From: Adhaeretor mobilis
Lineage (GTDB): Bacteria > Planctomycetota > Planctomycetia > Pirellulales > Lacipirellulaceae
Length of the DNA: 64,000 nucleotides
Reading direction: 5' to 3'
Assembly: GCF_007741515.1 (NCBI RefSeq)
Contig: NZ_CP036263.1
Span: 2,605,501-2,669,500 of the forward strand
The position numbers and the translations under genes were made by a program. Below the pieces are notes generated by a model, which saw nothing but the letters and a program-made list of their open reading frames with translations, ran no database searches and was not told the origin of the DNA. Below are positions 17,278 through 26,608 of the stretch, one piece after another. Positions within the stretch are counted from its first letter, which is position 1, and each line of letters begins with the position of its first letter.

Positions 17278-20200
17278 CTATGGCTCCGGAACGTCAACCG
17301 GATCGTTGACCACAGTACCCGAGGTGGATACGGTGCCCGTGTTGCGTGTTGTGACATCGGCAAGGCTTTCGACCTCGAACGAGCCGTTGACTTGATTCAG
17401 TTCGTAGCCATCGTTGCCGGCGTTTGCTGGTGTGGAGGTATTCGCGTCGAGGTCGAGATGCAGGTTGGCTCCCGCGTTGTCAACTTGCACTCGTACCGGA
17501 ACGCCGGTTGCTAGATCGGCATTGGCAAAGTTGTTGTTTCGGATCGTCACATTGACTACGCCCTGACCTTCGGCCCGAATGTCCGCAGCGAAGGCTGTCG
17601 GGTCGTCATTATTGAAGGTATTCCCTTCGATGAGTGTGGTGAGAGTCTGCGGGCTTGCTCCGGTGGTCGTGAGTAGGAAGGCTTCTTGCCCATTGGAATT
17701 GGCTGCGATGTTATCGGTCACCGTGACAGCTGAAGTGCCGTCGCCGTTGAAATTCAGCGCCATCGCTGCTTGGGCGGTGTCGTCGATGTTGTTGCCATCG
17801 AGAATCAACGTGACTTGATCTCCCGCGGTCGTATTGAAGTCGATGCCGGAGCCGGTGATGCCAGTAATCCTGTTATTGGATACTGCGGCTGTAAAATCGG
17901 CGGGGCTGATTCCGCCCGTATGGTTGAGGTCAATACCATCACCCACGCCGTTTTCAATCCGCACTGCGTTAATCACGACATTCTCTACGTCGGTAATCGT
18001 GAAGGCTGTGCCAGTAATGTTCTGTATCAGGCCACCATCGCCAGCGGTCGTTCCGCCGGCACCTAGGTTGACTACGCCACCCGTCACGTTCGTTAGCACA
18101 ACGGCTTGGGCGGCTCCGTCGGCATTGATGGTTCCCAGATTTATTCCGGTAGCGGCCACGACTGAATCAGTGATCCTCACGGCTGTACCCGTGGTGGTAG
18201 TGATCGTGTTGCCTATGCCTGTGGCTGAGACGCTGCCGGAAGTATTGTTTTGGACGGTGAATGCATCATTTGCACCAGTTTCCAAACTAAGCGTTGCAGG
18301 CAAACTGACGTTGGTGTTGGTATTATTTTGCACAAGGACACCTGTAGCACCGTCCGTGGTAGTAATCGTTCCGTCGATGACCACGTCGGCGTTGGTGTTC
18401 GACTCAACTACGACAGCACGACCCGCATTGTTGGTTATCGCCGCGTTATTGAAAGTCACAACAGCAGACCTCGCAGGATCAACGGCTGTGTTACCGCTTA
18501 TGACAACCGCGTCTCCGGTGGGGTTGGTAATCGTCGCATCGGTGAATACAAAGGTTCCCGAGGAAACATTGACGATATCAATGCCGGCATCTCCGCCGTT
18601 GAGCGTGCCTGTGTCATTGAATACGTACGCCCCGTTGGCATCGTTAAACTGCAGGCCATCGCCATTGGTGACATCGAACACACCAGCATCGGTGGTCGCT
18701 TCGTTGAAGTTGAGCGTGCCTGTATGATTGCCGGAAACGGCTAGCGCCGTGGCGGCATTGCTCTGATTTACTATGCCGGTGTAGCTCAACGAGCCCTCGC
18801 CACCGTCGATGTTGATCGCCGTACCGGTGGGGTCGGTGATCGTCGCATTACTGACCGTTAGGGTGCCGTCGGTGCCATTGAGGAAGTCGATTCCTGCATC
18901 GCCGCCAGTAAGTTCAACAGCCCCGCTAAGGTTATAGATGCCGTCCGCATTGTCGAACTGCAGTCCAGTACCGTTTTGTGCATCAACAATCAGATCGCCG
19001 GCTGCTGCGTCGAAAGGAAGCTGCATATTTACGGTACCGGTGTGCTCGCCATCAACGAAAATGGCAGCTGTGTCCGTCGCGGCTGCTCCTTGCACGATTT
19101 GGCCAGCAATATTAACTGTGGAATCGCCGCCGCTTACTTTCAAGCCTGCTTCGCCCGCGGCATCACCAGCATCGGTGATGGTTACGTCAATCAGGGTATG
19201 TGTCGCATTCGATCCGACAACTTCCACACCGTGACTACCCGTGTCGGAGATCGCCACGTTCCCAACGTTGAGCGTTCCTGTTCCCGTTGCTGTGGAGCGA
19301 ATGCCCACGTCGCCACCGGTGATGTCAAAGTTATTGACCTCGATACTTGTGGCATCAGCCAAAGCAGCGGTCCCAATTTGCACGCCGGCGATGGTCGCTC
19401 CATCGATGACAGGAACGGAACCCGAGCGGGCACCTACAGCCGTCTCGGGTAGCTCAACCGTATCGAAATCCAGCGACTGGATCGTATGGACGACGTCGCC
19501 CCCTTCACCCAGGAAGCGTTGCTCCGTTTGCAACACGGCTGACTCGCCATTAAAGGTGCTGCCCGAGTGGACGAGTACGATGTCGTTCTCGTTGGAATTG
19601 GCGAACACATCGTCGAGGCTGGTGAGTGGATTCTCGAAGGTACCATCTCCAGGGGCGGTGGCTGTGCTATCGACGTGAACCACACGAGCTATGTCACCAT
19701 CCTCGTCAGTAAGAGTAGAGGTGTTTGTTAGGAAGGTTCGTTGTTGTGTGGCGACGTACATCGGACGATAGACTGGCTCGCGCATGCGGTCGTTGATGTT
19801 GTGCACGCACTGTGTTGGTCGCGAACTGACGCGGCCTGGTGTCCACACGACTTGGAAGGTAGCCAGTGTTCCAAATTCGTCGTCATCGCTCACGCCGAAG
19901 TCGAGCAGCAGATCATCGTAGGCGTAGCCGCGGGCACCCAGTTTGTAGCCGCCGGTGCTCACGTTGTTTCCGTCGAGTGCGTAACCCCCGCCATAGCCCC
20001 AAAGGTTCATGTCGGGCACGCGCAGAGCGATTTCGCCGGTTACGTTGGAGAGAGAAACGTCGCCGCGAGTTCGCTCTAGCCTCTGAATGTTGTTGCCGGT
20101 GTAAAAGAACTCTCCGACATCAGCCGGGCCACTTACCTTCATGCTCTCGCCAGGGAGGTTCGCGTTGAATCGAAGGTCAACTAGGTCGCCGAGCGATTCT

Positions 20201-20742
20201 AGGCTGACGCCACCCTGGTTGAAAAAGTTATCGAGCACCGTTTGTTGGCCGTCGTACCAGCCGCTCACGCCGAAGATGCGGGTCGCGTTGGAAAACGGAT
20301 CTGCGTATCGCCAGCGGTAACCGCCGCCAAGATTTAGGCTAAACTCGCCGCCATTGGATTCACGGAACTGCCCATCGAAGAAGTAGACGCCCAATTCGTT
20401 GGGAACGGCATAGCGTCCACCGATGGCGGTTTCGCCATCTTCCTGTCCGTAGGCACGTGTACTGTGCCAGATGCGCAATGGGGTCGTTCCCAGGTTGATT
20501 CTTCCTGCCCGACTCGTCGAGTAGGGAACGCCAGACTGAACGTCGCCCCCTTGGCCGCTGGCGTCTTGAACGAAAAATGCTCCGACGCCTACCGCTAGCA
20601 GTACGGCAAGGCTCGGTCCACAGAGCGCTCTGCCAATCGCTGTCAGTGTTTGAAATCGATGGGTCGACACTTGGTAGCTCGCTCGTAGGTCGTTGGCCGG
20701 TAAGGAGACAGTCGTGCCCTTGTAGGGATCAATAGCTGTCAA
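17278..20742 (-). CDS. inverse-autotransporter-like surface protein with long beta-helix passenger
   Basis: 1154 residues. An unusually long N-terminal region (about 45 residues) precedes a hydrophobic signal (LAVLLAVGVGAFFVQDASG). Residues about 75-290 resemble an intimin-type inverse autotransporter beta-barrel (GTTPLRIWHSTRAYGQ, LGGGYRWRYADPF, GVSGWYDG, LGARGYAYDDLLLDFG). From about 360 to 1130 the chain is a low-complexity right-handed beta-helix with dozens of short strands and Asn/Asp/Gly/Thr turns (such as DGTITTTDGATGVLVQNNTN). It ends in VPEP without the hydrophobic tail of a true PEP-CTERM. Probably an outer-membrane adhesin or surface polysaccharide-binding protein; function inferred from architecture. 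Confidence 0.78.
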   Translation of the reverse strand: MTAIDPYKGTTVSLPANDLRASYQVSTHRFQTLTAIGRALCGPSLAVLLAVGVGAFFVQDASGQGGDVQSGVPYSTSRAGRINLGTTPLRIWHSTRAYGQEDGETAIGGRYAVPNELGVYFFDGQFRESNGGEFSLNLGGGYRWRYADPFSNATRIFGVSGWYDGQQTVLDNFFNQGGVSLESLGDLVDLRFNANLPGESMKVSGPADVGEFFYTGNNIQRLERTRGDVSLSNVTGEIALRVPDMNLWGYGGGYALDGNNVSTGGYKLGARGYAYDDLLLDFGVSDDDEFGTLATFQVVWTPGRVSSRPTQCVHNINDRMREPVYRPMYVATQQRTFLTNTSTLTDEDGDIARVVHVDSTATAPGDGTFENPLTSLDDVFANSNENDIVLVHSGSTFNGESAVLQTEQRFLGEGGDVVHTIQSLDFDTVELPETAVGARSGSVPVIDGATIAGVQIGTAALADATSIEVNNFDITGGDVGIRSTATGTGTLNVGNVAISDTGSHGVEVVGSNATHTLIDVTITDAGDAAGEAGLKVSGGDSTVNIAGQIVQGAAATDTAAIFVDGEHTGTVNMQLPFDAAAGDLIVDAQNGTGLQFDNADGIYNLSGAVELTGGDAGIDFLNGTDGTLTVSNATITDPTGTAINIDGGEGSLSYTGIVNQSNAATALAVSGNHTGTLNFNEATTDAGVFDVTNGDGLQFNDANGAYVFNDTGTLNGGDAGIDIVNVSSGTFVFTDATITNPTGDAVVISGNTAVDPARSAVVTFNNAAITNNAGRAVVVESNTNADVVIDGTITTTDGATGVLVQNNTNTNVSLPATLSLETGANDAFTVQNNTSGSVSATGIGNTITTTTGTAVRITDSVVAATGINLGTINADGAAQAVVLTNVTGGVVNLGAGGTTAGDGGLIQNITGTAFTITDVENVVINAVRIENGVGDGIDLNHTGGISPADFTAAVSNNRITGITGSGIDFNTTAGDQVTLILDGNNIDDTAQAAMALNFNGDGTSAVTVTDNIAANSNGQEAFLLTTTGASPQTLTTLIEGNTFNNDDPTAFAADIRAEGQGVVNVTIRNNNFANADLATGVPVRVQVDNAGANLHLDLDANTSTPANAGNDGYELNQVNGSFEVESLADVTTRNTGTVSTSGTVVNDPVDVPEP

Positions 20743-21045
20743 TTCAGCGGCTGAAAATTCTGCGCAATGGGCAAGGTTTAACAGGCTCCAGCTATCGGTA
20801 TCGGTAGCTCGATGGCCCTGCCTTGAGAATTCTGCCCGTAAAATCGCTAAAAGCTGCCCAGTTTAACATGCCCTCTCGACTGCACGGCCAATCGACCTTT
20901 CGTGCCGCGGACACGGCCCATACACTCCGCTCAGACTGGAGCAAGACTCGATTCCTGTCATTTCGACCGAGCAACTGCGATCGAGAAATCCAGTTTCAAT
21001 CTGAGTTGAAACCCATGCAGTAGACCACCAAGAGACTATCCACCC
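20743..21045. other. divergent intergenic region
   Basis: 303 bp between the beta-helix surface protein and the Skp-like lipoprotein, which are divergent. No gene or clear regulatory symmetry is seen. Confidence 0.4.
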
Positions 21046-21747
21046 ATGCCAAGAAGAACCACTGATTTCGACACAGCTCTAGCACTGCTGCTGGGCATTG
21101 GGCTCGCAATCACTACCGGCTGTGGTCAGCAGGCAGCCGAAGAGCCGGTCGCTGCGAGCAGCTCTCTCCAGGTTGGCAACGTAGCCGTCATCGACCTGGA
21201 TCGCGTGGCACAGCTCTTGGGGCAAGATAAGCGAATCACACAGACGTTAACCGCCCAGCAGACGAAGCTGCAAAAGCAACTAAGCGAGCTCGCCTCAACG
21301 TATCGCCGGCAGATTACACAACAGCAACAGGTCCAACGCCAACAGGCGACGAGCGCTGAGAACCCCAAGCAGGGAACAATCTCACAAGGGGCAGCCGAAC
21401 AGGGGGCAATTCAGTTGGCCAGCTTTCAGCAACAAGCAAACGCTCAGCTCAACAAAGCTCGCCAGCAGGTGACTCGTGATTTAGCCACCCAGCGGAGCCA
21501 GCTGATCACGGAGTTTCGCAATCAGATCAAGCCTTACGCCAGAGAGGCGGCACGCGAACGTGGGCTCTCGGTAATCCTCACCCACAACGATAGCGTGATC
21601 TACGACTATGTCGCTTCGGTCGACATCACTCAGGATGTGGTCGATATGATCCTCCGCCAACAGCAAACTGCTCGGGCAGCGACACCCGCATCGACTCAGC
21701 AGGCCACAGTACAGCAGACCACTTACCAACAGACCACGATTCGGTAA
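21046..21747 (+). CDS. OmpH/Skp-like periplasmic lipoprotein
   Basis: 233 residues. The N-terminus is a lipoprotein signal ending in ITTGCGQ, where the Cys would be lipidated. VGNVAVIDLDRVAQLLGQD begins an OmpH/Skp domain; a Gln-rich coiled coil follows to about residue 165, then VILTHNDSVIYDYVASVDIT, a Skp-like ending. Skp chaperones outer-membrane proteins; a lipid-anchored version would be tethered. The final 25 residues are a Gln/Thr-rich tail. It lies beside a large outer-membrane protein and is divergent from it. Confidence 0.75.
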   Translation: MPRRTTDFDTALALLLGIGLAITTGCGQQAAEEPVAASSSLQVGNVAVIDLDRVAQLLGQDKRITQTLTAQQTKLQKQLSELASTYRRQITQQQQVQRQQATSAENPKQGTISQGAAEQGAIQLASFQQQANAQLNKARQQVTRDLATQRSQLITEFRNQIKPYAREAARERGLSVILTHNDSVIYDYVASVDITQDVVDMILRQQQTARAATPASTQQATVQQTTYQQTTIR

Positions 21748-21754
21748 ACCCAAC

Positions 21755-22627
21755 TCAGTGGTACGCCCGACGCCTGCGCACCCCTGCCAAGCCAGCGCCT
21801 GCTAGTAGAGCGAGGCAAAAGGCGGTCGGTTCAGGGATACCCGAGACAGCTGCCGAGCTGCTTGAGGAAGAACTTAATGCCGAAGCGGCGGCGCTGCTCG
21901 AAGCCAAGTTCTCAATACCCAACGCTCGTTGGATTGGCCCAACAAACGAGAAGTCTTCGTCTGCTTCCACGATTGTGACGTCTTGGACAACGACGAAGCG
22001 AGTTTCATCAACAACGGGGACGTCGATGAATGCAAGGTTTCCAGGACTACCAAGTGCAGTGCTCAAATCAATTTGCTCCAGGTCTGTGATGGCGTCGAGC
22101 GAATCGATAGATTGGATTTCAGCAAATGGCAGGAATTCAATAAAGTTTTCTTCGTTGACGAAAAATCTATCCAGAGAATCAGAGTTGTCACTCAAGTTGA
22201 TAAAGAAACTGCTGGTGCCACTGTTGGTTGAGTTACTCAAGGCGAGGCTAATGGTGCCGATGGTATTGCTAAGTTCTGACGTATCAAAGTCGACAGTACC
22301 GTTGTTGTCGGAATCTACGACTACTTGGGGGCCACTCTCAATTGACTGAAAGGGCCGAGACGTTGTATCGGAACTCCCCGGAAATGCTGAGAACCCGCCC
22401 ATCTGAATCACAAAGTCCTCGGGAGCGCGGTTGATGGCCGAGTAATGGTAACGCCCCAGGCCTACGTAGCCCAGGAAGTTATCAACATGACCCTGCAAGT
22501 TAGGGTTGTCCGTCGGGTTCAGTACGATGTTGAAGCTGCCGACGTTGGTATCAAACCGCAACGTCTGCGCAGTGGCAGGAGCAGTGATAAGAGCAAAGGC
22601 GAGGGCAAGCAGAGTCGTTTTACGCAT
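21755..22627 (-). CDS. cyclophilin-type peptidyl-prolyl isomerase with PEP-CTERM signal
   Basis: 290 residues. A signal peptide (LLALAFALITAPATAQ) is followed by a divergent cyclophilin domain: TLRFDTNVGSFNIVLNPTDN, NFLGYVGLGRYHYSAINRA and FVIQMGGFSA, with TIGTISLALSNSTNSGTSSF later where the canonical GTxxMA and FFI segments fall. The active-site Arg of the FHR motif appears as INRA, so the family pattern is partly kept. A Ser/Ala-rich linker leads to IPEPTAFCLALLAGAGLAG and RRRRAYH, a PEP-CTERM signal. It should act at the cell surface or outer membrane. Confidence 0.8.
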   Translation of the reverse strand: MRKTTLLALAFALITAPATAQTLRFDTNVGSFNIVLNPTDNPNLQGHVDNFLGYVGLGRYHYSAINRAPEDFVIQMGGFSAFPGSSDTTSRPFQSIESGPQVVVDSDNNGTVDFDTSELSNTIGTISLALSNSTNSGTSSFFINLSDNSDSLDRFFVNEENFIEFLPFAEIQSIDSLDAITDLEQIDLSTALGSPGNLAFIDVPVVDETRFVVVQDVTIVEADEDFSFVGPIQRALGIENLASSSAAASALSSSSSSSAAVSGIPEPTAFCLALLAGAGLAGVRRRRAYH

Positions 22628-23006
22628 CGAGTAATTTTCCTAAACCAATAGCTAGACGAGTTGATCGATCATCAAGGGGACCGTTTCTCCATGATAATTG
22701 GAGACCGCCAGATCCGCACGCAAACGGCAGGTTAATTGGCCCCTCAGGCAGGAAATCGCAATGGGGAGGTCCGCTAGCGAGCATTGTAACGACCCGCAAC
22801 GCGAAGAATCCGCGCCATCGTTACCAGCGGACTGTTGAGAGTGGACGGACCGGGCGGGCACCCACAGTGCAGGGATCTGGAGCAGCATCCTAAGAGAAAA
22901 ACGCCGAGCCCAGAGAATCAACTAGTACATTTGATTCGGAGAGTAGATAGACAGCTCCCAATCGAACGGGTGCAAGGGTGCGCAAAGCGTTTAGCGCAAG
23001 CGGCAG
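22628..23006. other. intergenic region
   Basis: 379 bp upstream of the cyclophilin gene, holding its promoter. No gene is supported; the frames here lack any recognisable domain or ribosome-binding site. Confidence 0.4.
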
Positions 23007-23834
23007 TCAGATTTGATCGCTCGGCAGCGGCGAGACTAGTTCCCCTCCGAGGGTAGCTCGACGCTTGCGAACATGGTTTGCGCCAAGCACTCCGCAGATC
23101 AGGCCGCCAAAGAGGAATGCGGAAGGTTCGGGGACAGCGGTGATGTAACTCTCCGGTGACCCAGCAAATGTGAAATCCTCTTGCCCAATATTTGTAGCCC
23201 CAAATCCACTCCCATACCCTTCGTTGGAAGCAAAGCCAAGACTGTTCGATTCACCAAAGGGGTTAAGATACGTACCTACGAAGTCAATCTGTGCCCCACT
23301 GCTAGGAGTCAAACCAAGGTCGGCGACGTTGAAAGAGAAGGTAAACGACGCATCAGTCGGTGTGGTGGGGTTACCTACACCAGCAATAAATCCGAGGCCA
23401 TTATTGCCAACGCTGCCAGTTGGAGAAATGGACCACAAGCCTCCAAAGCTCGCATTAATTGCAATGGCATGGGTTGCCTCGAAACTTAGTGGGAACGTCA
23501 ATGTTTTCCCAGTACTTGACTCCATGTACGTAATAGAGGAGCGATTGGCATCTGCTCGATCATTTACTTGGGTTCCTATTGTGTTGCGCCCCGAAGCCCC
23601 GGTATCCAAATACAGCACAAAATTGTCGCTGAAATTGCCAGCACCCTTTGTGAAATCGACCGTAATTGTCGTTCCGTCGTCGGTCCAATTCATCGTTGAA
23701 CCGCCGACCGCACCGCCGAATCCGCTGGTCCCCGACCCAGTGTACAAGACTGCCTTCGCGTAGTTGGAAGACCAGATACAGAAAACAACAGCAAGAATGC
23801 ATTTGCTAGTCAATGAAGTACGAATAGATAGCAT
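23007..23834 (-). CDS. PEP-CTERM sorting-domain protein
   Basis: 275 residues with a signal peptide (SKCILAVVFCIWSSNYAKA) and a beta-rich middle (DGTTITVDFTKGAGNFSDNF, IDFVGTYLNPFGESNSLGFA) that may be a lectin-like sandwich. AVPEPSAFLFGGLICGVLGA plus RKRR is the PEP-CTERM signal, but about 18 further residues (ATLGGELVSPLPSDQI region) follow, more than usual. The start ATG at 23834 is the second reasonable choice after an internal one; no strong ribosome-binding site is visible. Function unknown. Confidence 0.75.
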   Translation of the reverse strand: MLSIRTSLTSKCILAVVFCIWSSNYAKAVLYTGSGTSGFGGAVGGSTMNWTDDGTTITVDFTKGAGNFSDNFVLYLDTGASGRNTIGTQVNDRADANRSSITYMESSTGKTLTFPLSFEATHAIAINASFGGLWSISPTGSVGNNGLGFIAGVGNPTTPTDASFTFSFNVADLGLTPSSGAQIDFVGTYLNPFGESNSLGFASNEGYGSGFGATNIGQEDFTFAGSPESYITAVPEPSAFLFGGLICGVLGANHVRKRRATLGGELVSPLPSDQI

Positions 23835-24404
23835 TGCTCACCTCAACCCAATCTCAAAAAAGTTCAATGACTGAAAGAGATCTTCAATAGCACCCCGATT
23901 GCTGACCTGACGGTGCGGTTGTAGATGCCCTACTTACCCATAGTTAGGCGCAAGCAACTAGATATTGGTATCCAAAAACGCGTAGAAACTTACATTCTTC
24001 CCGTGAATCTGGCTGGCACTTAGGGCGCACTTGACGTAAGTGCCACGAATTCAATGGCTTATGTCTGCAGGGGACCGTTCAGCGGCTGACTGAGATATCA
24101 CATCAATATTACGTCTCGCAGGCCCCGGCGGATTTCCGCAAGTCGCTAGTTTTGGGGAAACGTGGGCCCGAGGACACGTGCCGACGGAGGAGCAATGGCC
24201 GTCGCACGTTCTAGGCGGCACCACTTGCGAGCGGCCCAAGGGCCATTCTTGACGGGCTTGGAATCGTCCTAGCCGAAGCAGAAATGCCGGGAGGGTCACC
24301 TAGAAGGTACGCGCGAGAGCCGTGCTATCACTGCGGTCGTGCCATTTCGGTCGGCGTTACGCTCCGCCTAACCTGACAGGTTCAAACAACCGATAACCTT
24401 TCGC
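23835..24404. other. divergent intergenic region, 570 bp
   Basis: The largest gap in the first half of the window, between a PEP-CTERM gene (-) and the TolC-type gene (+). I see no gene, tRNA or clear repeat. Confidence 0.4.
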
Positions 24405-26594
24405 ATGGGGGGAATAATCTGCAATAACTGTCTTAGGCTATGCCTTGGGTGGAGCGTCGCATGGTGCGTCGTCACGTCCTTGGGCTGCCGCGCGCCCTCA
24501 ACGATCGCATTCTCTGAACCGGGAATTCGTAGTTCTCAACAAGTGCTACCTAGCTTGCCGCAGGTTGAACTTTGCAGCTATGTGTCAGAGGGGCACTCTC
24601 GAGCCTCTGCGAATGAGTCGTCACCCTTCAAGGGACCTGCGCTGGCCAATGGCGATACTCTCTCAATCGACGAAGCTTTGCGATTTGCATTGGAATACTC
24701 CGACATCGCCCGTTCGTTAGATGGAGATGAGGTGGTCCTCGAACAGGCCACCGGCTACGACGCTCCCATTTCCAGCGAAACTGTCCGGCAAGCTCTGGCG
24801 GCTTTCGACACCAGCCTTGATACGAGTTTTTCGTGGAATCGCTTTGAAGGTCCCCCGAATTCGTTTTTTGGTCCGGGGATCGACCGCGAAGATCGGCGCG
24901 ATGAAGCAACCTTTGCCACGGGGCTCTCTAAACTCTGGCAGCGCGGCACCCAGACACGCGTTGGGTACAACCCATCACCCGGGTATCTCTTCTTTCCTGG
25001 CGGCTCAACGGGGTTCAATCCAACGCATGTTTCAGCCTTTGAAGTTGAGGTTCGCCAGCCTTTGCTCCAAGGGGGAGGGTTGGAAGTCAATCGAGCTCCG
25101 ATACTCGTTGCGCAGCTTCAAACAGACCAATCTGCGTGGGAGTTTAAGGAAGCACTCCTGGAGATGGTGCAGAGTGTGGAGAAAGCTTACTGGGAATTGT
25201 ATGCTGCCCGTGTGGCTCGGAGAGTCTTGGAAGAGCAGTCGCCGATGATCGAAGAAGTCGTGCGTGTCGAAGAAGCCAACATGGCAGCTGATCGCTCGGT
25301 GAAGGCGGACGTGGCCAAGGCTCGCACACAACTCTATCGACTCCGGCAACGCAAGGTCGGGGCGGATCGAGTCATTCGAGAAAAAGAGATCCAGCTTGGG
25401 AGCCTGATCGGGCTCAGCGCTCATCGACGCGTGTCGCTCGAACTAACTACGCAGCCACCGACCGCGCCCATGCTCTTTGATAAATACGCATCGATCGAGC
25501 GCGCGATCAATAATCAACCGCTCTTAGTTCAGCGGAGAATTCGGACGCGAATCCGCGAACTAGAGATTAGAGTTGCGAGCAATCAGTACTTACCTAAACT
25601 CGATCTGCAAGCACTCTATCGAGCCAACGGTCTGGAAGACGACCTGGGCAACGCCTTAGAAATGATGGTGGAGCAAGATTTTTACGACTGGCAATTTGGG
25701 GCGGCCTTCTCTGTGCCGCTGGGACGAAATGGCCCGCGCGCTAGGCTGCGCGAAGCAGAATTGCAGCTTGCGAGAGAGCAGGCCCAACTTCGCGAACAAG
25801 TTCGCCTCACGGTTTTTGAGATCACCGAGATCCATACTCGCATCGAAGCTCTGTATGCTGAGTACCGCGTCGCCAAGGAGCGTGAGAATCAAGCGAAGCA
25901 ATGGCTGGAGGGGGCTCAGATTCGTTACAAGAACCCTCCTCCCGCAGGTAGAACCGTGAACTGGATGGTAATCGCCTTGAACGACTTGCTGCTAGCGCTA
26001 CAGGGATCTTCCGATGCTGCTGAAGAGGCGGCCGTGTTGCTAGCCGAATACAATACGGAACTCGCACGCCTCCAGCAGGTTGAAGGCAACCTGCTGGGCA
26101 AGTACAACGTGTGCCTGCTGGACGAGCCGCTAACTAACCAAGTCAAAGAGCAGTTGCCTGCAATAGCCATCCCCAAGCAGCAGCCGGCGGAAGAGCTGCC
26201 CAAGAACGAGAAGGTCGATAACGGAGGTTCGGGCAGAAACGCATTCATGGCCGTGTCGCCAGAAGTTGCGCTAGATGCCAGACTTGGGCCTTGGTGGCTT
26301 CCTGCCCAAGTTGAGCCGATCCTGGAACCAGCGCCGGCCGAGCTAGAGCTCTTGCCTCAGCTCAAGCCGCCGCAAGCCAATGCTAGAATCAAGGGCGTCA
26401 GTCCCGTCAAGAATGGCGAGCAAGTTGGCTGGACCGTACTTCCGCCACTGGTGAGCGCTTCGCCGGTTGTACCCACACCGAAAGTTCCTAAGGCCGGTGT
26501 GGTCGACAATCCGTACGTTACTTCCAGCATCAGCACAGCAGTACTTCCAAGTCAGGGCGGGGAAGCGAGCTCCCCAGAACCGCCGCGGCATTAA
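24405..26594 (+). CDS. TolC-family outer-membrane efflux lipoprotein
   Basis: 729 residues, longer than the usual 450-550. An N-terminal lipoprotein signal ends TSLGCRAP. Residues about 85-590 have the two long helical hairpins of TolC proteins (LLEMVQSVEKAYWELYAARVA, RIRTRIRELEIRVASNQYLP, LREQVRLTVFEITEIHTRIEAL). The last 130 residues form a Pro/Glu-rich tail (VEPILEPAPAELELLPQLKP) of unknown role. It ends 14 bp from the stop of the convergent PqqD-M50-HlyD fusion gene; such adaptors need an outer-membrane channel, so the two probably work together, though they are not in one transcript. Confidence 0.85.
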   Translation: MGGIICNNCLRLCLGWSVAWCVVTSLGCRAPSTIAFSEPGIRSSQQVLPSLPQVELCSYVSEGHSRASANESSPFKGPALANGDTLSIDEALRFALEYSDIARSLDGDEVVLEQATGYDAPISSETVRQALAAFDTSLDTSFSWNRFEGPPNSFFGPGIDREDRRDEATFATGLSKLWQRGTQTRVGYNPSPGYLFFPGGSTGFNPTHVSAFEVEVRQPLLQGGGLEVNRAPILVAQLQTDQSAWEFKEALLEMVQSVEKAYWELYAARVARRVLEEQSPMIEEVVRVEEANMAADRSVKADVAKARTQLYRLRQRKVGADRVIREKEIQLGSLIGLSAHRRVSLELTTQPPTAPMLFDKYASIERAINNQPLLVQRRIRTRIRELEIRVASNQYLPKLDLQALYRANGLEDDLGNALEMMVEQDFYDWQFGAAFSVPLGRNGPRARLREAELQLAREQAQLREQVRLTVFEITEIHTRIEALYAEYRVAKERENQAKQWLEGAQIRYKNPPPAGRTVNWMVIALNDLLLALQGSSDAAEEAAVLLAEYNTELARLQQVEGNLLGKYNVCLLDEPLTNQVKEQLPAIAIPKQQPAEELPKNEKVDNGGSGRNAFMAVSPEVALDARLGPWWLPAQVEPILEPAPAELELLPQLKPPQANARIKGVSPVKNGEQVGWTVLPPLVSASPVVPTPKVPKAGVVDNPYVTSSISTAVLPSQGGEASSPEPPRH

Positions 26595-26608
26595 GCGTTC
26601 GCATTAAT

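Noticed and set aside
17834..18727. A 297-codon plus-strand frame inside the beta-helix gene.
   Set aside because: It is antisense to a repetitive coding region, has low-complexity composition and no ribosome-binding site.
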